64,000 bases of DNA from Cyanoderma ruficeps (Eukaryota; Chordata; Aves; Passeriformes; Timaliidae). The position numbers and the translations under genes are program-made. How positions within the stretch are numbered: position 1 is the stretch's first letter; the number at the start of each line of letters is the position of its first letter. The notes beneath the pieces are model-generated. The model had not been told where the DNA came from and ran no database searches. It saw only the letters and a list, made by a program, of their open reading frames with translations. Below are positions 1 to 13,200 of the stretch, piece by piece. The stretch covers positions 186,001 to 250,000 of the forward strand of contig VZDJ01001050.1 in assembly GCA_008694505.1 (NCBI GenBank). The letters are read 5' to 3'.

Positions 1-1019
1 CAAAAACAGCCAATAGAGGCTAGCTAGAAGAGAAGATAAACACAGGAACAAATGTAAGTGTACCTGTATGTGTTCCTTACCCAAGCATGCCACAAATATA
101 ATTAGTACTCATAATCAATACAAACTATGAATATTTCAATTTTTCATTTAAACATAGCTTTCTTTGTTTTCCTTATCAACACAAAATTAAAACACAATAA
201 AAATATATTCAAGGAGTCTTTTTTACAGGTCATTTCTAAGCTAAAAATCTGACACAGCTTTATCAATAACTCAAATTTGGGACTTTTTGAAGAGACAGCA
301 GAAAATAGAGTATTTTCTAGTTTGAACATATCTAGTATGGACAAGACCATCTGATTTATTTTGGTTGCAGATCACAGATTCCTGATATTTGCACCTAATA
401 TTCTGCTTTCTGCTTCTTTATATTTTTAGTTTATTCCTTCATGTTACAACCAAGAAGGCTTCTTAAAGTGCCTGTGCAAATGCCGATAATAACTTACAAA
501 TACAAAATTTGAAACCAAACCAAAAATAATAACTTGCACGGTTTATATGAGATGTTAGATGCTTGACAGTGTTACATTTTAATATAATATCTATGGATGT
601 GGTTTGTGAAAGAACTACAGATCTGTATCTGAAAAACATTTCAGCATAAAGCAAAGAGTTGAAAGCTTCCAGTCACTGTATATCATTACACATAAGGGGA
701 AGCAGTTATTAAATGACTGCTTCAAACCTTTCTATATAAGGGCTGAGTTTTACCTAAGTTTTAGGGGAAAATGAATAGATCGGGTTTTAAGTGGCCTGAG
801 TCTCAAAGAACATAACTGTAAAAGAAAACTTCAAGACCGAACTATCAAATAATGTAAATCAGTGTGCATATATACACAAGATTGAATCAAATAAACAGTG
901 GATCTTGTTCCTGATCTTTAATTACTGCCTGCTCCAAAAAACAAAGCTACATGTGAAGCAGGCTTGTTAGAAGACAAAGCATAACATTCTCATTAATCAA
1001 GAGAGGTTTATGTTAGTTA
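1..1019. other. Unique AT-rich DNA, no gene recognised
   Basis: Only short minus-strand open frames of about 63-68 codons occur here. Their translations are rich in Phe, Ile and Lys, as expected from AT-rich noncoding DNA. I saw no repeat family, RNA gene or splice-bounded exon with recognisable homology. Confidence 0.6.
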
Positions 1020-1237
1020 ATTGGAAAGGGTTCTTCACCTAGAGGATGGTTGGGCACTGGAGCAGACTCCCCAGGGAATTGGTCACAGCACCAGCCTGTG
1101 AAATTCAAGAAGAATTTGGACAGTGTTCTCAGGCACTTGGTGTGACTCTTGAGGCACCCTGTGCAGGGCCAGGAGTAGGACTTGATTTTTGTGTGTCCCT
1201 TCCAACTCAGTTTATTCTATGATTCTGTCATTCTATG
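1020..1237 (+). mobile_element. CR1 LINE, 5'-truncated 3' end
   Basis: The sequence follows the end of avian CR1: a degenerate end of ORF2 (beginning near GGTTGGGCACTGGAGCAG), then the 3' untranslated region with CCTTCCAACTCAG, then three 8-bp terminal units at 1214-1237 (ATTCTATG, ATTCTGTC, ATTCTATG). The terminal units show that the true 3' end is present and that the element lies on the + strand. At about 218 bp it is a severely 5'-truncated dead copy, as is usual for CR1. Base differences from the family pattern suggest an old insertion. Confidence 0.92.
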
Positions 1238-4200
1238 ACCCTTAACCGATCTTTGCTTACACTGAAACGAGCACATCATTACAGAGTGCAAGCAAGAAAT
1301 TTAGCATTTCACCAAGTTATACCATACTAGAATTAAATCCACCTTACCCCAACAGATAAATCTTTCTTTCAAAACTGGTGTCCACCAGCTCTCAGTGGGG
1401 TACACTGTTAAATGCCAGAGTAACTGGAGACTTTTGGGCAACTTAGGGTATGCAGCAGGATTGTTCAATTTATAGTAGCAGCTACCTCATGCTCCCTTTT
1501 CTGAACTTCTTTTCTGCTTTTTTTTGGCAATATGCTTCAATATTATAGGTGACCAATGAATCCTACCTACCAATGAAACACTTAAGGATTAGTCTCTTGA
1601 GATGTCCATATAAATACCGAATTATATGCCAAGAATTAACACTGAGAGTCACCTTCAAAATTCAGAGGGCAAGCAGCAGCTGCAGAGATTCTCCTGTTTT
1701 CAAGTACAAATTTCATTTTCCAAGCATGAAACAGAGTGGTTAGAAAATGAGTAGCAACAAATTTCAAAACTAGATAGAAGGTAGGAGGGTTTCTGCTAGG
1801 CTTTTTTTCAATTAAGAGTTCATTACCAAACATATTTCTCAATAGTGAGATTTGCTGCTATTAAAGTATCATTGCTGTTCCTAAAGTATCATTGCTTGTC
1901 TCTCAAAATCTGTGTATTACAGAGTGTTTTTCCCAATTTTTCAGAATAATTTAGTATTACTGAGCAGTAACACACTCAAGACACAGAACAAAAAAACCCA
2001 AACCAACTGTGGCACAATTATGAAGATATTCTCTGCCATATAACTTTTGCTTGAAGAGACAATGGATCAAGTCTTGTCTTCTTAATCCCAAATAAAACAA
2101 TCTTGAACACATAATCATCCACTAACATCTCAAAAACAGAGGGCAGGAAAAGTCTTGTTTGCCTTGTTATGTTCTTTGACTTTTCTCCAAATAAGAAAAC
2201 GTTTTTCCCAGAAGGATCCACAGAAACATAGGCCAAGTTTAATATTATATGAAATATAACACACAGATTGTACACTATGAGAAAAGCACTAAGACTCCAT
2301 TCTGGAAAATAGAGTAGCATTTCTTATTTTTCAAATTATTACATCAAGCCATATAATCTTTCCATCAAATAATCTTAAGTTTTTGTTTTTACAAATAGTA
2401 ATAAATTTTCCCATCTTCTTTTGAGGAAAGTTCAAGTATTTGTCTATCAATTCAAGACTCCTGAGCAACAGAACCAGAGGTGGTTGATTTCTCATACAGA
2501 GAACAAAGAATCTATTAAGAGAAATGTCATGAGGCAGGGTGAAATGGTAAGAATGTAAAGAACTAAAGGTGTAGTTATTTAGGACCAAGAGAAGTAAGGG
2601 GAGAGGCAATGAAGCCGACACTGTCTCTTGGGAGAGTACTTCCGCCTGATGTCTTCTAGCACATGACTGTTCTGTGCATCTTTTTTCATTAAATATCTTC
2701 TGTTCTATTGCCAAAAATTACATGGGAGGAGATTGAAAAATCAAGTGATTTTTTTCTAGACCCTGCTTCCAAATGTGTGCTAACTCTATGCTTTGAACAT
2801 CCAAGATCAGAAAAAAAAAAAATCAGTATGCATCTGACCTTAAGGAAAGCATTCAGCCATAACATATATACTGTAAGAACTGGAAAGATTATTTCTGTTG
2901 AATCAGATAATCTCTAGCAGATATTTCCTTGCTTGTAAGTTTCAGTTATTCCTGACTTCCTTTTTTAATGTATACTCATTTAAAATGTACATATGTTGCT
3001 CACTTGTTGTAGGAAAATGAATAATCAGGAAATAAAAGAAACCTTTGTTCTTACCTGTTTCAACAACAGTGCAGAAGTAGTTCTTTACATGCCCTTGAGT
3101 GTTTGATTTCAAGTGTGATTGCATTTATTTGAAACATGTGAACAAAGTCCCATTATGACTGGGGTCCTTTAAGAGCTTTCCAAACTACAGAAAGGGTGGT
3201 GAGTGGGTATGTTCTGCATGCCTGTGTGAGTTTAGGTACTTTAATAGCACCTTTACAGGCAGATCTATGCACACTATGCAGTTTTTAGCAAGCTACTGCT
3301 GAAGAAGTATTTTCTGCTTTTTGGCAAATGTCTTTTTCAAATAATTTTCACATCAAAATATCTGTCTTAACAGGCATAGACAGTGATTGCTCTTTTTAAA
3401 TGTGAGATGCTTACTTTCTCTACTTTTTTTGTTCTTTCCTCTACAGTCAAACTGAACAATCCTATCATATGCTGAGCACCAAAACATTCTGATCCTCCAG
3501 CAGGCCTACGAGACCCTCCCTGAAATGACAAAAACTGTATATCCCAAAAGTGACAGCACTGGGATTAATTTTATACTGGCAAAGGTGTGCCCACAGGGTA
3601 CTCATAAATACACTGATATTATATACAGCTTGCATGAATAAATACACTATTGTATATAGTTTACATGTGTGAGGAATTACATTTGTCTCTAATTCCTCTA
3701 AGAAAGGGAGGGGAAGATGGTATTTTACACATGCAGGCTATTGCTGTACCACTTCCTTTGGTGCCAGATGCTAATAAGTTGTGTTTACGGAATGACTAAA
3801 GGGTAGCAACTGAAAATTTAAGAACACTAAACAATGCATTTATTTGAAAGGTTAAACATAAGTACTACAGCTTTCTTTATACCCAAAAGGTATGCTACCA
3901 CTGCTACAGCAAAAACAACTTCTTTTGCTATTTCAAAGCGTGTATTTATGATTCCTCTCACCTCCACTACATCATGCCACCTATTATGACCATATGTTCT
4001 CTGATCTATTTAGAAACATTGATAATTTTAGCAAATTCAATCTAAATTTGTTTGCATTTGTACTCCAAGCCTAGAAAAAACTTCACAGATTCGTTGTTAG
4101 GGAGATGATTCTCCTCTTAGAAATTATTTACACAACAGAGAGAGACTATACAAAGAGATGCATGCCACAGAAGCTAGAAAGAGTTTAGTCTTCACAGCAT

Positions 4201-7200
4201 TAGCCATTTAGCTTAGTGGTAAGTTGGTCCCAGCCTCTCACAGTCTGAAGGTTTTCTCTTTGGTACAGCAAGGTGGCAAAGGTCAGATCCTTGGCTAGGG
4301 AAAATCAATAGTTCGTTCCACTATCAAAAAGTTAGTTAATACTGTTGAAGTCTTACTATCATTTGATTGACATAGAAATTAGGTAGATATTCTGTTTAGA
4401 ATTAGTGTATAAAAATAATACTAACAAAGAAGCGCTCTTGGGTAAAACAAAGGATAGCATTCAGTACTTTGTTTCTTGTGTGTCTCCGAAGGCAAACCAG
4501 AGTTTAGCTGGCTCTGACTAGACTGATATACAATTTTCCCAGTCTTTCTGCCTCCTTTGAGCAAAGCAGACTTGGAAAGATCCAAACAGACTCAGAGGGC
4601 AAGATCTAGAACAGATTTATATTAATCCTATGTAATTTCATACAAATTTATTGTGAACTATACTTTGAAACCAGCTTCAGACAACAGTACTTCTTATTTT
4701 CTATGATGTAATTTGTTTTGGATGAACTAATACTAAACCAGGAAAAAGCTCAGAAAAAGTACAAAGGAGAAATCTGACTGACAAAACCATTCAGGGAATT
4801 GCTTGAGTTGTTTACAAAAGCTGAAATTCAAACCTACCTGAATATATAGCCCTAAGCTCAAGGTTCTGTCTGATTTTTGTACCTCAGACTAGCATATAGA
4901 TGAACCATGGAGTATATTCAGAATTACAACACTTCAGGTTTTTCCTGTGTTTTTCTTCTAATATGGTTTATATATAGTAAGTATAATGGGAAGCTTTCTT
5001 TTGGCAAAGAAGCTGATTAAGTGTTTGATTTAATCACATGATGCAAAAAATGCTTTCTTCAACAAGGGTCCTGTTCCTTTTCTGACCAAATGGAATTCTG
5101 TCAGCTCTTTTGTTTGTACATGTACAACCTGTACTGAATCAAATGGAATAATGTAATTAAAACACACTGAGGTAAACTTTTTGCTCACTAATACTGTAAG
5201 AGCCAAACATCTTATCTGCTGCCTTCTTCCAGCTTTATAATTTGTTATTTGCCACACACCACTGCCATAGTAACCATACTGTTTTAAATTAGATTTCTTG
5301 AAAAAATTTGTCTGCTTCCACAGATCAAATTTCATATGTGATGCATATACTCATACTCACATGATGCACTATGACAGCTAGTGTCAGAGCATGTAGATCC
5401 ATTTGAACACTGAAATTTATGTTGCAAAATTGCAAAAAATGTGAAATCATAAAAATACAGAGGAAAGATCTAATTCTAGGTACAGGATCCATCTGTTGGT
5501 ATTGAAACTGAAAATATTAGATTTATTCCATATGCACAGTTGTCTGTCAGAGTGTGGGAACAGAGCTGACTGGTTAGTGGTGTTATGAAGTCTTAAAAGC
5601 AGTGGTCTAATCAGCCTCAAGATCTGATAAAGCTCTCTGTAACATGTGAACTGTAGACTAGTTGAAGAACTCTTGTCCTGTGCAGCTGAAGATGTCTGTA
5701 TCCAAGTGTGCTAATATAGCACATCAAACTGTGTACTGTGAAACCTGTGTCTTGAGGCCACCTCTGTCATATTGGGGGCAACTGAGTTTTCTTTTTCAGA
5801 TCTTGACACCAGTTGAATAAAATTAGGTTACTGAGCCAGTAATCCTACAAGGAGAGGCCTACCATAGAAATCAAAGTAGCGTGTGGGAAATGCTGAGCCA
5901 GTAACACAAGAAAAAACAGAAATTCTCTGGTAGGAGCTCCTTTTTTTTTGAGATGGGAACTTGTATAGTTGTCTGGCTGTTGACAGCTTACCAGTGCAAA
6001 AGAGTTCCCATGTTTAAATCACATGTCCCTTGACATCAAGCTGCTAAAAAAAAGAGGCTCTGATAATCCAGTGAGTGAAAAGGGTTGTGACATCATCCCA
6101 GTCAGTAATTATTTAGCCAAAACATTTTAGAGAGTCTGTGCCTTGATGTCAAACAAACCAGACAGAGGCATTGGCTCGGCAGCATTTAAACTTGGGCACT
6201 GGACAAACAGGAGGGGATTTCTGAGCCAATGTAAAAAAGTTTATGCCTTACCTTTCTCACAGCAAAGTAGTTCTATTTACAGAATAAAATCACAAAAAGC
6301 CTGTACTTTGGCATCAGTCCAGAAATTGAGAACTGCTAAGTGAATGATCTTAGGCCATTGTTTATCCTTCCAGGAATGCTTAGCAGTACCAAGGTGAAGA
6401 AACCAGAGAGGCCAAAACTCCATTCTACATTCTAACACGGGGAACAGCATAGCATTTTAAAAATGGCCCTGTATTTTTTATTGACCACTGAAAAAAGGAT
6501 TCATGACTGTTTAAGGTAAAAGAATCTCACGTTAGAAAAGAAGTAGCAGATGCTCAATTTCAGGTTTACCCAAATTCCAGAACCTTTTACTAGTAAAAAG
6601 AATAGAACTATTTAATTGAAACTTGGTTCAGGCTCAAAATTCTCCATTTCTTGTCCTTTTTGGGAAGTCTTCCTTCCCATATTCCATTTAACTTCAATTC
6701 CTTCTTCTCTCCAGGGTAAGACAGCAGAACCTCTCATTGACTTGAATTAGTTGGGGAGATGATTTTTTCAGTTTTCTATATTAATTCACAATACCATAGT
6801 AAATTGCTGACAGAAATGAGAGTGCTGAATGCACAAGTAAATCAGAAATGTTTCCATTTCATTACCACCATCTGCACTTATCACATAGCAAGCATGCACA
6901 TGCCCCTCCATGGGTTATCCTGCCTCTTCTTCATGTTATACTATAAAAAATACTACAAATCCTGCCCTAACACACAATACAATGCCATGCACTGCAGAAT
7001 ATCATGTGAAGTAATAATTACTGACCTCCCCTTCTCTGATTGATTTAACAAACTGGAAATCCTGCACAACTTGGTTGTTTTCTTACTTTCATATAATCTA
7101 CACATTCACTGAACCAACTTTTACACAGAACTTTACTGGTTTTGGAATCCAAGAAAATAGAGTAGTTAACTTCTGAGTGGCGGAAGGGAAGAACAGTTTG

Positions 7201-10200
7201 ACATAGTCAAAAAGTTATATAATTAGAATGCAGGTGTTGTTTTCCCTTAACTTCTACCATGTCAACTTTGAAACAGGGCCGAATGTATTCTAATTTTGAG
7301 AATATGGAGTTGTAACTAAAGACTTTTTAATATAATATTTTGTATTATATTTCAACAACACCAACTTAGTGTAAACAAATCAAGGAGGAAAAAGTTTGAG
7401 AATCATTAATGCCATTGAGAACATAACTTAAAAGTGAGCTTGTGTGCTTCATTCTCATGGTTTATCTGATTCAGTGTCTGTTTTTAAAAATGTATTAAAT
7501 AAGTAGAAGTAATTAATATATTTTATATTATACATTTTGATCCCTTCAAGTTATTTCTTTGCTTCCAAATTGTAGTAGAAGGAACTAATATTTAATAGCA
7601 ACCAATCCTAGAGGAATTAAGCCCATGTCTAAGAAAGCATGTAGTGTCTTAAAAAGAAAATGCAATTTTATAACCCAGACACAGTAGGGTCGGCTCTCCT
7701 GACTTTACTAATACTATCACCCCATCAAGGCTCCTGGGAACAATTGCAGTTCAACACTTTCCTAGGAGACATACAGGAGACCCCTTTAGAAGATTTACTG
7801 CCATGTTCAGGGTTTTTTTCACATACGCGGAAAGACTGACATACTCGAGAAGTACATTTCCTTTTTCAAAAGTAGTCGGGAGGACAGAAACTTGGTGAAT
7901 GCTTTTTTTAGTCAAAGTACCACTCTAATTACACACTCATCTGTCTAACATTTAGTCATACCAAAGTTCTGTGCCTCCAGCACAGCTAAGAAAAATGATA
8001 TCTAAGAAAAGTACTATGGTATAAATTCTAGTATGTCCTGTCAAAACTTAGAAGAGACCAAAATAACACCAAGAAAGTGGCTGAAGTACTGAAATTATGA
8101 TTTTTTTTTTCTTTCCCAAGCAAAGACACGTACAAAATATCCAAATATTTAGGATAGGATTAGTGATCTTCAGGCTGATACTACACTCCTTCATCTGGGT
8201 TCATTCTATTTGCACTGCCTTCAGGTTCTTTTAAGTCCCCTATGTTCATGTGAAGTTGGGCTTCATAGCAGTGTCAGTTCTTCCCTGGACTTGTAAACAA
8301 GCAGATTACTTTGTTAAGAATTGGACACTATATTAGTGCTCTGCTATTTTGTGCAAGAACATAATTGGCAACTCACCTGAGCATACGAGTGCATTTATTT
8401 CAGCATGGGGGTTTACATGCTTGTAGGAGAGAGAGGGAGAGATGTGAGACAACTAACAAAAAATGTTAAGGTCAGAAGTATGCAAAGTGACAGACATTCC
8501 CAAATCATTAAGGCAAAAACCCTGCCACTGTTTTCCTAGGGCTTCTCTCTCATGCCATGTGTTGCTAGTTAGCAGCTTTGATTGTAGCAAGCATTAGAAA
8601 AAGCAAAATGTCATCCAAGTTCTGCTTAGTGGTAAAGTCAAAACAAAAATAAAAATGGCCTTCTTAGAAACTGGGAACTGTGCATTTTTTGTTGTTTGTT
8701 TTAAATGTAATTAATAGTTTTCTGCTTACTCCAAGAATTGCAGCCAGTTATTGAAGCAGTTATACTTCTTTAAAAGGACTGACAGTCCTAGATCAACTCT
8801 CATTACAATAATTTCTTAGCAATTCATTTTAGTTTCTGAGATACCCTGAGGTTCTTCAGTAAAGAAACTGTTACATGCACAGAACGGTATTATGTTTCTC
8901 TCTTATTATAAGAAAAGCGGACTGAAGTATAAAAGGGATAATTTCTGGCTTTTAAAAAATCAGGCAAAACTGCTCTGCCACCCCAAGAGACTCATATTCT
9001 TGATATGGCTTGTGTAACACCATTAATTATGTTAAGACAACTAGGAATCTGATTTTGGGGTTAGACAACTGAATGACTTCATACTGTTAAAACTTTAGCA
9101 GAGTAAATATCACGTTCTTTGTGTAATACAAAGTCAAACTCTTCAAATGAGCTTAAACACCTGCAAGAATGGCATCTGCTATTATCTGCAATCTTTATAA
9201 CCTGTTATAGTATGCATGAAATACATTATGAGAAATGTGGGTGGCAAAAAACTTGTATCTAAGTTGAAAATGATATTGGACCTTGAAAAGCACATGGTAT
9301 AATCATAATAATGACATAGACTAGATGCAGAAATGTACTATGCTTTACAGATATAGGTCAGAATGAAAGTTACTAAAAATGCTGCTTCAAAACACTAATT
9401 GAAATTGCAATCCAAACAAACATGAAAATAGAGTTCTATGGTATTTATTAAAAAATCAGTTTAAATAATCCCATTCAATCAATGAAATAATGTCTTTGCC
9501 TGACATAACATGATACTGTTCCTGCTTAATAAGAACTACAGAACACTTGGTGGTGTGTGACACTATAATGTCCTTTCTTCTGAGTATTGGTTTAAATACT
9601 CCTTTCTGAACACTGCTACCAAGGCATTGTAGCATTCTGATTGTTTTGGGAGATACTCTGTTATCCATGCCAGAAAAAAAGGTAAGTAAAAAAAAAATTA
9701 AAAAAAAAATTATGCTCTGACATAAATGAAGGACCATTTGCCCTGGGAATTTTTCATCCATTCAAATCAGTGAAACAGTTGTTATTCATTACAGTACTGC
9801 AAAGGCTCCATGTGTGCTCTAGATTATCTCTTAATTTGATACATATTCTGATTATTTTTTCTGTGTGAGTGGAATCAAAGAGTAAGATTTGCAGTTATAA
9901 ATAAGTTTTCTCCTCCTGCAGAAAAAAACCCCAACAAAATGCAGACCCACCTGCCTAATTTGTTTGTGTTGACTTAAATAAACCGCAAGTAGATGTATGT
10001 ATGTTGAAGAACAGTGGAGGTGTACATGTTCATAGGTAAGAGAAAATAGAATAGTTCAGAATTATCTTGGTGGTGAATTTTAAGTGCAGATCTCATTCCA
10101 GACCCACCCCACACTGGAATTTAGATTTACAAATACTAGTCTTGAAAAAGCTGGGAGTACAGTGGGGGTGAAGGGTAAAGAGGTCAACATGTGCTCTATG

Positions 10201-13200
10201 CTCTGTGTAGCAACAGGTTTGGCAAATAGAATGTTAATACCTCACAGATCAATTTTTTTTATTTATCCCTTATGCCCTCATGTGCCTCTGATCACTGTCC
10301 CTTTTTTATGCCCACAATAAGCCAGAAAATGTTCCCACAGCCAATCCTGTGACTTTTAACAGCACTGATCAGCTCTTGAATTCTGGCAGCAGACAGAGTT
10401 GCTAAATTCTGGATTTTTCAATAATGTTCACTTGCTCCCATAATGAAGAATTAACATCTGCCAACAGTGAAAACTGGAAGCTCACTTTCAGCAATTAGCC
10501 ACATAATGATTTAAAGAAAAGAGAAGGGTGGAGAAAGAAAGTGCACATGGTACCAAAAATAGCAAGCTAGCAATATAGCATATAACTAATAGGTGTGGGA
10601 GAGAGCCCACAATGACAGCACCTTTCTAATTTTCAAAGGCATTCTATAGTTGGCAAGAAGCTGAGAAAGTCTCAGCTCCAAAGAAAAAACTATGAATTGA
10701 AATCAACCAGAAATCTCATTTGTTTATTGGTTTGAAAAGGAAATGTGCGTCACAGGATGGAAGAATACATGGATGACATTTCAGCGCTTCCATCTGTTAG
10801 AGTGAGGGAAAACCTTTGCTCTATTTCAATCACTACCAATTTAATGGAAGTGGAGAGAAAAATCACTACAATTCTTTCCCCCTGTTGAGATTCCACCCAT
10901 TCTATCTCTGTTGCAAACTCCAATTAAACCACCTCCATGAGTCTTCTCTGGGGCTTTAAAATACCAGGAAAATACTAAATGTAGTTTATATCAACTGATG
11001 TTAGAAAATTTGTACATATTCAATTTTGTCTTCACTGCTGTATTCCATAAGATACAATTTTCTACAGATCAGTCCCCACTGCAGTAAAAATTTGATCAGG
11101 CAACTTCCAATAATCACAAAGGATGACACAGCAGAACTTGTCAATGCATTAAAAGCTAGTTAAAATAGGAAATTTTTATACATCTTTCAGCAGTGTGCAG
11201 AAGATTGTCTTTTCACTACAGACACACAGACCTTGAGTAAGAAATAATTTTTAATTTTCACTACACCTTGGTATCACATACTTGTTATAACTGATTTGAT
11301 GTTTCATTCTTGGTTTCACTTACTTTTTCTTCTTTTATGGAGCAAAGGACAAAACAGGAAGAGACCTAGAACTTATTTCTCAATCAAATCTACCCAGAAA
11401 AGCAGAAGTTGAATAATAAATACTATGAGAGTTGTAATTTCTGCTGTACAACCCCTGGTTGAACACAACTGTAATTAGTGTGATTCCATGCATAGGAGGT
11501 TGCACATGTTTTGACTAAAATAAACCTTCATTGTATTTCTGGCTTGAGAAATTGGTTGAACTGTAAGTTCTCATCTGACATGTCCCTACAATTTTTCCAG
11601 ACTAAACTCACATGAAAATGATAATGCTTTAGATGCTTGGAATTTCCTGTACAAAATGAAATGCAAAGGTAATATTCTAAAATGTATTTTCCATGTATAA
11701 GCTCAGGCATAGGAGGTCTGAAAATCTTTACATGTGAAGCCATCGGCAACTACTCAGCAAACAGGGAAAACGTGCAGTGCAGCTTAAGCTGAGAGGAGAC
11801 TATCAGAAGAAAACAAGACATAGGTATCCCACTCCTTAAGAATCAGTGACAGTGAAATACTTAGTGATGAGAGAGAACCACTCATCTGCTCTCCAAAACT
11901 TTCTCTGCTCTTCTGGTTGCCTCTCCCCTCACATCCCCACCTGCAATCTCCAGTCTGTTCCCTTGATCCCTTAGGCACAGCACAACTCTGGTATACAGCT
12001 TTCAAATAGAGAAAAAGTGTGGTATTTGCTACAGCTGTCTCAGTTCTAAGAATCTACAGCTGAAAACAGTATATAAATGAGACCAAGTCACAGCTGTGTG
12101 AAATCTTGAGCAAGTCTGTAGCTTGACATATTTCTTACCTTAAAAATCTCTTTTTCTGCTATGGTCAAAAAATATGAACCATGAAATTCTTTTCTCTCTT
12201 GTAAAATGCACAGCTCTTTTCAAACTTGCAATTAAACTGAGATTACCCATTAGCCCTTCAGGAGAAAGTTACTTTTGATATAGAATGGTGTGTATTATCT
12301 ACATATAGAATGTGCATTTTAAGGGCAATATGCTTAACTTTTAATCCAGGAAAACGACATTTGTGCTCTAACAGAGACTTAACTGATTAGTGATATTTCA
12401 GTAGACTTTGGGACATTTCCAAAGCTCAATATGTTCAGACTGAATTTTCCATTGAGTAAACAGCACATTAAGAGATAATCTTTACTGAGACAAATCTGAT
12501 GCAAAATGTAACTGAAGTTTTAAAGACATGCATTCCCCTTGGCCTTGATCTGCAATGTTTCTCTGTTCACTTTCCAACTCTGTGCCTTCAAACCAAAACA
12601 GCTTCTGCATTAGAAAACAATATGTAAAAGGTTTGATTTAAATTCTGAAACCAACATTAAATTTGGTTCCAAAATTTAAATGGTGGAAAATGAAGTACCG
12701 GAGGATTCTTTTCTTTCTCCCTAAAGTGCATCCAAGAGGGAAAGCAAAGCAGTTTCATATCATGGCTTAAGCTAGCTATACCTTAATCCAGGTAATGGAT
12801 CAAAGAAATAACACTACTCGTCCCCAAAATGGAAACACCTCCCCAAATGTGCCTAAGTCAACAACAAACCACACTACATAAACAAAGAGCTTATTTTTAT
12901 ACATTATTATGTTTTTATTAAGGTAGGGCCTAAGTTTATCAGTCAAATCAAAACTTGCCTGAATAATAAAAAAAATAAAATTACTTTTCGCATAAAAACC
13001 ACATACTAAAGCAGAAACCCTACCTTTCTTTTCCTGAGCTGGATATACCACAAAAGTATGAGCTCTGATTGCAAAGCAATCACAAACCACAATTCCATGA
13101 AATATGCAAGTAGCAGAGGATAAGTGCTACTATGGAAGGTTGCAATTCCCACACAGGAAATAATGATGTTCAATGTGCTGATTACAATACTGTTTTAGAA

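Noticed and set aside
2331..2714. 127-codon minus-strand open frame
   Set aside because: Low-complexity Leu/Ser-rich translation, no motif, no splice or promoter context.
9690..9712. Poly(A) runs as possible retrocopy tails
   Set aside because: No upstream transcript-like sequence or flanking target-site duplication; ordinary homopolymers.
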